Below are positions 55,126 to 64,000 of a stretch of 64,000 bases of DNA, piece after piece. The stretch comes from Mytilus galloprovincialis (taxonomy: Eukaryota > Mollusca > Bivalvia > Mytilida > Mytilidae), in NCBI RefSeq assembly GCF_965363235.1, contig NC_134847.1, positions 61,226,439 to 61,290,438 of the forward strand, given 5' to 3'. The first letter of the stretch is position 1; every line of letters begins with the position of its first letter. The notes below the pieces were generated by a model. It searched no databases, was not told the DNA's origin, and saw nothing but the letters and a program-made list of their open reading frames with translations. Made by a program: the position numbers and the translations under genes.

Positions 55126-55290
55126 TCAAAAGTACCAGGATTATAATTTTATACGCCAGACGCGCGTTTCGTCTACATAAGACTCATCAGTGACGCTCAT
55201 ATCAAAATAGTTAAAAAAGCCAAATAAATACAAAGTTGAAGAGCATTGAGGACCTAAAATTCCAAAAAGTTGTGCCAAATAAATTTTTTT
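55126..55290 (+). repeat. GCGCGTTTCGTCTAC-core repeat
   Basis: AAGTACCAGGATTATAATTT, core GACGCGCGTTTCGTCTAC, GACTCATCAGTGACGCTC, GTTGAAGAGCATTGAGGACC and AAAAAGTTGTGCCAAAT; the 3' tail is missing. Confidence 0.7.
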
Positions 55291-58200
55291 TTTTTTTTCA
55301 ATTTTCCTGATTTTTTTGTAACCTCGAGCCTCCTTAAATACATGTTTAATACGCAATAATGCACTTTAAACAGCAAAATAAGCATTGATGCAAGATCTAC
55401 ACAATAGCTTCAGTTAAGCGAATAAGACCCTTAGAAGTATTTTATTTTACTATAGGGTTGGTGGTTACTTTTCAATTTTTGCTGTTTCCTTTGTTTCTTG
55501 TGTCTTTTTTCTGATATTTTGTATGGTTTATAAGGCATCTAACACTTCTATGGGTACGAATAAACGACTAATTTTAGTCGAGATAAAAATACACCTTACC
55601 ATCACCTCCATATAAAACTGTGAATATTGTACAAAAACAAGCTACACCCCCATCAACCATACAGAAACAATGGACCTTTGTTCTTCCAACGCAGTTTATT
55701 GTTGCAATTACAAACAATTTAGCAGGAATTTCTACGATAGCAAGTATGAAAAAGTTGAAGTAAAAATTGCCAGCAATATTGCCTCCAGTATACATCGTTA
55801 TTCCATAATATACCATACCAACCACTATCCTAAAAACAAGTTGTGAATTATGTGTGATGCAAAGCAAACAATTCTATAAAAATATTTCCTGTTTATCAAT
55901 AGCTGTAAACGCTAGCCAAATTACAATGTACTATATTAATTCATTCATTATATATTTGGATCACATGTAGTATCAATTGATTGAGTTTATATCGATATAT
56001 CGATTATGCTTCTCTACCTTTTGAAGCACTGGAGATGTATGGAGTTTATGTTGTTGAGTCTATGTAACATTGATAGACTTGTTTGTCTTTTTTTCGTTTT
56101 TAGTGTTTTACCATGGCTTTGTGAATTCTCTTTTGAATTTTTTGCCTCTTTGTAATCTGTTCCATTGTTTGTTTTGCTTATAAGAATAGTCAATTGATTA
56201 TTGTTTTATATTTCAAACATTTTACAAAGGAATTTATAAAATGTAAACAAAAAGACAAAAAGAAGGGAAAAGAGTATTTCAAAAGTTACATTCTGTATGC
56301 TGGTGTGATGTTCTAAAATATATCACGAGGCTTCTCTGAAACATAGGATTAAGACTAATGGTAAAGACAAAACCCTAACAACGCACCAAGTAATCAAATA
56401 GCTGGCAGATACCTTCAGTTCAACATGACTTAATAGAATTGAATTGTTTTGCACACACGACAAATAAAAAAATGTAAGAAGGATAAATGGGACAGGACAT
56501 GATTTATGACAATAGGGACTATAAAAGTATGCCCCAATAAGTACCGACTATCAGGTTGTCAGTATATTGATATCGTGTATAAGTGGTTCTATACCTTCAG
56601 CGTCCTTTAAACCCTTGCTGATAGTTGTCTCATTGGCATTCATACTACATCTCCTAATGTTTATACAGACACATAAGTAATTTGATATACATGTCACGTT
56701 GAACATTGATATTTCACATTTTTTTCGAACTAATCTACCAGAATTTCTGTAAAGAATTTACCAGTTCCATAGAAGTATGATTGTTCTTTTAGTCATTTCT
56801 AAGGTAGAAAACAAATGATACACATTTGCCGTCTTTGGAGTGTCCTGTGTCTGTTCATAAATTATCCTAGATGGGATCTTTTTGTTGTTTACTTTTGCTT
56901 TTTGTTGTATAATTTTTTCAGCATCATAATATCTTCCCTGGCTCAAAAGCCATCTAGACGATTCATGTATCATCATGTGAGGACATTAATACCTTTATCT
57001 ATATCTTAATAGAACAGTACGATAATTATTTTTGATAGATAGTTTTTGGTGTAAACATAGCAGATAAGCTGGAAGGCGTCCAAGTATTCAGTAAAAAGCA
57101 TAAAATACAAAAATTAGATATGAAAAAAGTCGACAAAATAATTTGACAATGTGCTTCTTATGCATCAATATAACACAATGGAAAAAGAAATGACTGTATT
57201 ATTAAACGAGGTTTGTGTAAACTTACCACCAATAAGATAAGAAAACTGCAAACGGAGCGCCTACTACCAGCTGTACATAAAACCAGTTACGCAGAAGATA
57301 ACCCATTAATGCTATATACATAATACCAAACGAGAAAAAGATGTGTATAGGAATTCCAGTAAGGACTCTTTTAGATGGTCCAACATATTCCAAACCTTTC
57401 AAGGAAAAATAGAACAATATGCATTTAATGTTTTTTTTTAATTTTAATTATGGTAAAAGTGTAAATGCTGCATGACTTATGAGGTGAATTTCGTAAACAA
57501 ACAGAAGCTGAAACGTATTTTTTTTTTATTATTAAAACCAAGGTCATGTTAAATAGGTTTATTAGGAATACTGGGAAATAAGTTCAACTAATTATGCAAC
57601 TGTTACTGTCAAATAAAACGCGGTAGCTATATATAACCAAATATCGAACATGTTTTTTACATATTACATATGTTACAGACTTTTGAATACCTCGAACTTT
57701 CCTTTAATTTGTATACTATATTTCTTATGAATATTTATTGTGCAACATTTCCTTGATAATGCATCCAATGCTATGTAAATATTTAACGTATGGTTTTACT
57801 ATGGAGGTCGAATAGAGGTAATTTATTGACTATATTAAGTTAAAAATTTCTAAGAAATATACTAAAAAAAAAATCGTAAGAGAAAAATAACCAAAACCAA
57901 AACAGAACATTTTAATTAGAGATTGAGAGGACAAACCCCACTTAAAACCTGAAAGTCATCAACCATTTACATAATTAACTCGAATGGCATGGCAGAATGA
58001 GAAATTTAAGAATCTGAAAATTCATTTTTACATCTGTTCGCGAGAAACTCCTTGCTTACGGCTAATGTTGGTAATTAAAATTAAAAGTCATACACAAATA
58101 AAATTTTGAACACAACACATTTTGTTGACGCATCTACAAAAAATATACACTACTTAAATGTTAATATATAAAATATCACTCTGTGGTATAGAATAAGAAG

Positions 58201-58446
58201 TTTATATGGGAAACATTAATTTGCAGCTGAAAGAGAAGATACATATGTTCATATTATATAAATGCAGCGAATCCGGCATGTTGATAAAGTGCATTTCTTA
58301 ATGTTTGTGTCTACAGGACTTTGTAAATCTGCAAGATTCTTTGATCTGCAAACAATTGAATTTAGCATGCACATAGTGGCCATAATCTCTCAATAAGGTC
58401 CCACAAAGCATTTAAGAATTGAATGCTTCTTTTAGTAACTACATTG

Positions 58447-58530
58447 GGGTGTAAAAGCGTTGACCGAAGTACATTTTGTATGAACGCTTCATTCTAAAAC
58501 TGTGCGCACGATTAACGCTTTTACAACCCT
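58447..58530. repeat. Short inverted-repeat element, about 84 bp
   Basis: GGGTGTAAAAGCGTT on the left and AACGCTTTTACAACCC on the right differ by one base when paired. An AACGCTTTTACAACC end also occurs at 11371-11385. It may be a minimal MITE. Confidence 0.4.
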
Positions 58531-59325
58531 ATAAAGTTACAAAAGAACCATTCAATACTTATAATTACATTTTTTAGCTTAAGGAATAACGCGAGATTGT
58601 AGTGTAGCCAATCACAATAACGTATTATAATGAAACATACATGTAATGTAATTATTAGAGCATACAAATATAAGTCACCCTAACATCATGTTGCCGTCTC
58701 AAGTAATACATGTATGATACTTGTTATTAAGGGAACTTAATGTTTAGGAGATAACTGTATTGTATTTAAAGCTGAAACGGCACCATTTTGGGTTTGATGA
58801 TCGCAAATTTAGTTTTTTGGCGACGGGCTTGCAATACAAATATTGTTATCTACTTTGAAATGAAACTGACAGAGAACAACGTCAAATCATACATTTTAAA
58901 TATGTCATACCTGGTCGCCGCTTGTGCGCACGTTTTCATAACATCAATTGTGAATTGGTAACATGCAAAGTAAGATAACAAAGATATCGAACTCAGAGGC
59001 AAAATTCAAAACAGAAAGTCCAGGATTAAATGGCAACTGTCATATCGGTGACGTTATCAAATCAAATTGTACGTTACAAACTATGTTGCATTAGAATGTT
59101 AAATATTGATAGTCTATTTAATTCATTGACAACTTCTTCTGACTGGAGGTGATTTAAATACATCTTTATTATGTTAGACCTTTGCAATTGATGTTTTGGA
59201 TGTTTCGTTGGTTTGGTGCCTCATTGACGTGTACGTTACATGTCCCTTAATAATAAATGCATCATTGTTAAAAAGTAAATTATCAAATTGTGCTCAAAAC
59301 GTCTTCAAATTCGTTAAAAGGCCAT

Positions 59326-59410
59326 ATCAAGAATGTTGAGGAGTATTGAGGATCAAAAATTCCGAAAGCTATTCTCAAAGGTAAGGTAATCTAAACATTA
59401 GGTAGAAAGT
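59326..59410 (+). repeat. GCGCGTTTCGTCTAC-core repeat, 3' part
   Basis: AAGAATGTTGAGGAGTATTG, AGGATCAAAAATTCCGAAAG and AAGGTAATCTAAACATTAGG match the middle and 3' part of 15836-16185; the core itself is absent. Confidence 0.45.
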
Positions 59411-59782
59411 CTACATGATTCGGAACAATTCACAGTTCTGAAGACATACATACATACTCATGACACAACATATCATAATTCCACCGTGATGTGCAGCACC
59501 AATCATGAACTCAAGTATAACAAATACTAAAAAGGTCTGTGAGAAAGCAACACCAACAGCCCGACTAATGTTATAATGGTTGATAACAAGAATGTTTTCT
59601 TTCTGCCAATTCTGTAAAAAAAAATGTAATTAAAAATTAGAATAGATTATTAGTTTTATTTATCTCATGATATATTGTAAATTTTCGGGTTTTACTTTAA
59701 CTCAACACAGAAAAGGTATTATAATATAAACTATTTCATTATGGAATACATCTATAATACTAAAATAACGAGGTCCAATTTG

Positions 59783-60440
59783 TCAGCCGTCATTGGGTAA
59801 AAACGACAAATCAAAGAATTCAACTTTATATATAGCTAATACAGGACAATGGTGTAGATTAAAAATTACACCACTCCAGACCCTTTTGTTTTCCACATAA
59901 TTAATATTGCCAATAATTAACAAGTTCCGGGTCGAATCCGATACCGATACCAATAGTATATTCACCTGTTACCTATTACTTTATCTGTACGTTCCGCATC
60001 TGACAGGCGCACAACCAAACGATGTACTTAGGATTTTGCTATACACGGGTCATAATCACAGGGTTGACACTACTAAATTCAATCATTGTCAAATTGTTCC
60101 CTATTGCAGTATTTTAATCAGTAAGACTTTCTAAGATAACAATACGATTACTAAAAATCAGGACTTGAAATAAGGCGTATAGGTACAGTTTTCAATTTGT
60201 AAGCGGGCATGACTAAAACAGCGAATCAAGAATTCAACTTTATTTATAAATAATATAGGACAATGCAGTTGATTAAAAAATACTCCATTCCAGGACCTTT
60301 TGTTTTCCAAATAATTAATATAACCAATTATCGATAAGTTCCAGGTCACCGGGTTCAAACAGAAAGATTTGAAAGCAGAGAACACTGTGTATCTTATAAT
60401 CGGCATGACTTTATCATATGACAATACCAATACTAAAATA
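59783..60440. repeat. Two diverged direct copies, spaced about 400 bp
   Basis: Copies at about 59783-59965 and 60195-60360 share AGAATTCAACTTTATATATA-like, AGGACAATG, ATTACACCACTCCAGACCCTT / ATACTCCATTCCAGGACCTT, TTTGTTTTCCA and ATAATTAATAT segments. They lie between exons 4 and 3 of copy 3. Confidence 0.6.
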
Positions 60441-61534
60441 AGGCTTACGAATAGTTATATTCTTTAATTGAGTAACGGACCCGCGATATCACGGGTATGT
60501 TCTAGTAGTTAATAATAGGTACGCTGTCCTCATAGTTCTCCGTATGAAACATGGGTTGCTGCTCTCATGAAATGTATAACACCTACGTTCTAACAAGATA
60601 AAATCTCTCTCTATCTCTTAATCCGAGTTTCTTACTTGTCGGATAATATTCCAAAAGAGACATCACCAACAAGAACTCCTCCATAAAATATTATCTGGGC
60701 ATGTGAGGTTTTAATTGCAAACAAGGTTCATCTGTAAAGACACACCAAATTGAAATAAATATAAAATATCTGTAAAACAAATTCTTTCGAATATTATTTC
60801 TTTCATAAATTTCATGCCACTCGTGATAGATAGAGTGCATGCATCACCATTTTAAAGTGAAATAAAACGTAAACAATGCCAAATTAATTCATAATCTTTC
60901 TTCGTAATCCTACATATCGCGTATGAAAAGAAGAAAATGACATGCTTAACAGAAAAGCAGCAAATACTAACTAGCAAGTCTTTGGTTTAAACCCATACTA
61001 GATGGTAGCACGTGACCACGAGACAAATTAGGTGGTCTAGATAATTTTATTGGATAACTTATTATGACACATACCTTTGAAGTGAAAGTTTCATGAAATG
61101 TATTGGTATCATACACCCATTTAGAACATTTGACCATGTATCTGGTGTTATTCCTGTACTGGTAGTATTGACAGCGATCATACTTGTGTATCTCATCATG
61201 GTATGGCGGAATTGTTTTGTTTATAATACTGGCATGCTGACTGGTCTATACTTGATAAGTATCATAGTTAAAACCAGGTATCTGACATCTTTAATATGAA
61301 TAATAATATACAAGGCGATTTTAAATTAAAAGAAAGATATGTCATCTACATGCCAAATTGTTTTTATACAATTGATAAATATTACTTATATTCTTTTTCA
61401 TGTTTATCTAAAATAATATTAATAGTAACAAATAGAGCCGTTTTTGGTAGTATCCAATCAAACTTCATGCTTGCCTACAACAAAACATTTCTATGTCATC
61501 ATATGCGGATGCATCTTTATTCTCGGAAATAAAG

Positions 61535-61730
61535 TTAAATGTGATAGAGAAAAAGTAAAATCACAAAAATACTGAACTCTGAAGATATTCAAATCAGACA
61601 TTCCCTTATCAAATGGCAATTCAAATGATAAACAACTGTTATATTTCGGACTTGGTACAGGCATTTTCAAATGTAGAAAATGGTGAATTGAACCTGGTTT
61701 TAAAGCGCTAAACATCGTACTTGTCTGTCA
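61535..61730 (+). repeat. Dispersed repeat, related to 26270-26530
   Basis: AAAAAGTAAAATCACAAAAA, TTCCCTTATCAAATGGCAAT, GGTACAGGCATTTTC and GGTGAATTGAACCTGGTTTT keep the family order. Confidence 0.55.
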
Positions 61731-61739
61731 GTCGCATAA

Positions 61740-63050
61740 ATTCGTATATACAAATAGACGTATACAAATAAATTAACTTGCAAAGTATGAATCATAAATA
61801 CGAGTGTGCAGAAGCTACATAAAGTGGTTACCTAGGAAAATCTATGCATTCAATAATGAATTGTATACATGTGCACAACTTTTATATTTTACTTGTAAGT
61901 CAACAATAAATCTTAATAGGACGTTCGCATTGTCTACGTTTTACCATAAGAAAGCCGTTTAAACACGTTGTTATAACTTATCAAGGTTTTACATAATTTA
62001 TTTATAGAATGTAACATACATGTCTCTATAAGTTCAAGTTATAATTTTATACGAGCTGTCATATAAACATAACTTATGTATGCAAACTATATTAAAACGT
62101 TTGTTTTATATATAAATATATATATATATTTAAATACAGAAAAAGCTTGAAATATTACATGATGTTTATATTAAAAGGGACACTAGCTGTCAAATTAATT
62201 TTCACCGATTTGACACAATTCTCATATTTGTTTAATAACAATGTTGAACATAATTATTTAAATTATAAAAAAGTCCAAAATAAATAATTTACAGGACATT
62301 AGCTCAAAACATATTGCTTCGTTTTATATTTTTTAGTCTAGACGCCATCTAATTAACTGTCGAGTTGACCTCCCGAAGCGATATATACATAATAAATATA
62401 GATATAAATAGGAAGATAAACTCATGCAATAGATTCTTCTTGGTTTATTTAAGTTCATTTATAGATTAAAAACATAAGTAAATCATTATTTTTACCTGTA
62501 TAAGAATGATTTTTTGAAGAATCGAATCAGTCAATGAAATGATTTAACTCTGTTTTACTTACAATGTTGACATTCTGTTCCTTTAAATAATCACAACACA
62601 CACAATTCATGCGTTATTAATCTCTAGCTTAGGGGTTAAATTAAAATTCACATGAATACGAATTCCATAAGGTCGAATTATTCACTTGCAAGAAAAAAAT
62701 CATCATCAAAGTTTCTTAGCTTATTTTGACAAAAATGGACCAAACTTGCTGATCAAATCAAATTATTATTTCCTTATTTCACTTTCATCAATCAATAACT
62801 CGTATCTAGTGCCTTTTAAATACTACACGATGTTAAAAAGATGTCATTGATTGATTTTGTAGGTAAAATTGTCAAACCTATTTTGAACCTATTTAAATCA
62901 TGATGTACTGTAAAATGAATTAATGATAAATTGAACTGAAGTGTTATTATGGTATGTTAAAAGAGTAACACATTTCGTCTACTATAATTGGCCAACCTCC
63001 TCTTTGCGGTTAACAAGAATCAAAGCCTCAAGCCAATGTGACTTGTTGAT
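61740..63050. other. Upstream flank of SLC22 unit 3
   Basis: Follows the flank of units 1 and 2: GGTTACCTAGGAAAATCTAT at 61828 against 24151 and 45052, then AACATACATGTCTCTATAAG at about 62011, and CACATTTCGTCTACTATA near 62968 against 25918. No gene was recognised. Confidence 0.55.
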
Positions 63051-63264
63051 TGTCAAATACAGACCTCTTAGACGAGTCCATCCATTTTCAAAAGGGGCTC
63101 TAAAATAACAACAAACAAAAACTCCATGGAAAATAGAAATTGAAAAGTCACTTATTTTAAAAATGGCAAAAACGAAATCTCATACACATGGAAACAAATG
63201 GAAAATAACTTATTCCTTACTTTGTATAGGCAATTTCCTTATGTACACAATGGTATATTATGGA

Positions 63265-63785
63265 ACGCCACAGCTGTCTTATGTGGAATTCTGATATTAT
63301 TTTATGTTGTTTTATTATTACTTACTGATAGTTTGTCCTTACTTAATATGGTTTTGACATTACGTAATGGTGTTTTAAAATAACTCAATATGGAATAGTC
63401 ATTACTTAATGATATTTCGATATTACACGATATAGTTTCGTATTGACTTTATATAGTTTTGTCATTACTCAATATGGTTTTGTCATTACTCGATGTGGTT
63501 TCACCATTATTCAATATGGTTGTGTCATTAGTCAATGCGTTTCTAACATTTCTCTATGTGTATGTAACTTAACGTAATGTAATTGTTTCATTAAATGATG
63601 TGGTTTTGTTATTTCATAATCATGATTAGTCTATTCTTTATATGTTTTTAACATTACGTAATGATGTTTCAAAATTTGACGATTTTACACCACTTGATGT
63701 GTTTGTTTCATTATTTGATGTGGTCTTGTCATTCTTTGATGTGGTCCTGTCATTCTTTGATGTGGTAATCCCATTACTTGATGAG
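63265..63785. repeat. Degenerate 21-bp minisatellite
   Basis: The unit is approximately TCATTACTCAATATGGTTTTG, seen best from 63455 to 63520 and again, as TCATTCTTTGATGTGGTCTTG, from 63705 to 63775. Roughly twenty copies are present, with several gaps. The open frames on both strands come from the repeat, not from a gene. Confidence 0.75.
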
Positions 63786-63859
63786 ATAAAACCACGTGAC
63801 CAATTCGGAAAAACCTGTTCTATTTTAAGATAGATTTCAATGTTGTATGTGCCTTGAAT

Positions 63860-64000
63860 GTGTTTGGCCATCCATCGAATTAGTTCATTCGAATTAAAGT
63901 TTGGGCTACTGTTTGAGTTATACTTTGAGTTAGTTTTCGAATTCAAGTCATGTTTAGAATTAAAGTTCTTGTTAGAATTGAGTTTTGAGTTGGACTTCGA
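63860..64000. repeat. GAATT / GAGTT-rich degenerate tandem array
   Basis: Recurring GAATTAAAGTT, GAGTTATACTTTGAGTTAG and GAATTGAGTTTTGAG elements run to the window edge. The period is irregular, around 12 or 24 bp. It probably continues beyond the window. Confidence 0.5.

Larger units (their letters stand above)
51676..61468 (-). pseudogene. SLC22-family transporter, decayed copy 3
   Basis: Exons: about 61468-61427 (exon 1 remnant with an internal deletion), 61288-61075, 60731-60636, 59611-59458, 57395-57227, 56974-56762, 55829-55600, 53030-52849 and 51827-51676; exon 10 is absent. Lesions: TAG for a Gln codon in exon 2; an 8-bp loss in exon 3 removing the codons after VC; a 1-bp loss in exon 4; the exon 6 acceptor AG changed to AT, with PESS now HESS; and TAA in place of the Glu codon of YSMELYPT in exon 8. 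Exons 5, 7 and 9 stay open and keep their splice sites. Fewer lesions per exon than copy 2 suggest a younger or later-silenced copy, but it cannot make a full transporter. Confidence 0.87.

Noticed and set aside
63638-63946. Asn/Ser/Thr-rich protein of 102 codons
   Set aside because: It is the translation of the minisatellites at the window edge; there is no sign of a gene.

Overview
The window looks like AT-rich nuclear DNA from a bivalve mollusc, most likely a mussel of the Mytilus group. I infer this from long introns, a GIMAP/AIG1-type GTPase gene, a tandem SLC22 transporter array, and many short dispersed repeats, including one built around a GCGCGTTTCGTCTAC core, that I associate with mussel genomes. 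No database search was run, so species and repeat-family names are inference.

Layout. 1-2.4 kb (+ strand): the large terminal exon of a GIMAP-like GTPase, with five 18-residue repeats in its N-terminal part, preceded by a hairpin-ended repeat. 4.0-4.4 kb: a 434-bp foldback MITE with a clean 5-bp target duplication. 5.3-8.9 kb (+): an almost intact RTE-type LINE with a perfect 14-bp target duplication and one in-frame stop. 9.0-24.0 kb (-): a complete 10-exon SLC22-family (organic cation/anion transporter-like) gene predicting 557 aa with canonical splice sites throughout. 33.8-44.9 kb (-): a second copy in which all ten exons are recognisable but carry stops, frameshifts and truncations. 51.7-61.5 kb (-): a third decayed copy, lacking exon 10 and most of exon 1. 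The stretch 30.96-31.64 kb matches only the upstream flank of the unit, so it looks like a ghost of a fourth unit. The period between units is roughly 17-21 kb, differing mostly through separate transposon insertions.

Mobile DNA between and inside the units includes Penelope-like retroelement fragments, a Harbinger relic (HARBI1 first exon plus a divergent Myb/SANT gene) with a MITE inside it, a TTAA-flanked MITE whose empty site is preserved in the next unit, two internally repetitive elements with hairpin ends, a tRNA-type SINE and several minisatellites.

Functionally, only the first SLC22 copy and the GIMAP gene look capable of making full host proteins. The rest records gene birth and death by tandem duplication and transposon traffic. 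I saw no obvious undescribed multi-gene system. The observations I would look at first are the four-copy array with its mapped breakpoint, the LINE sitting 68 bp from the transporter stop codon, the 18-residue GIMAP repeats, a repeat carrying four exact ETS-type sites, and two repeat families that share a conserved core.
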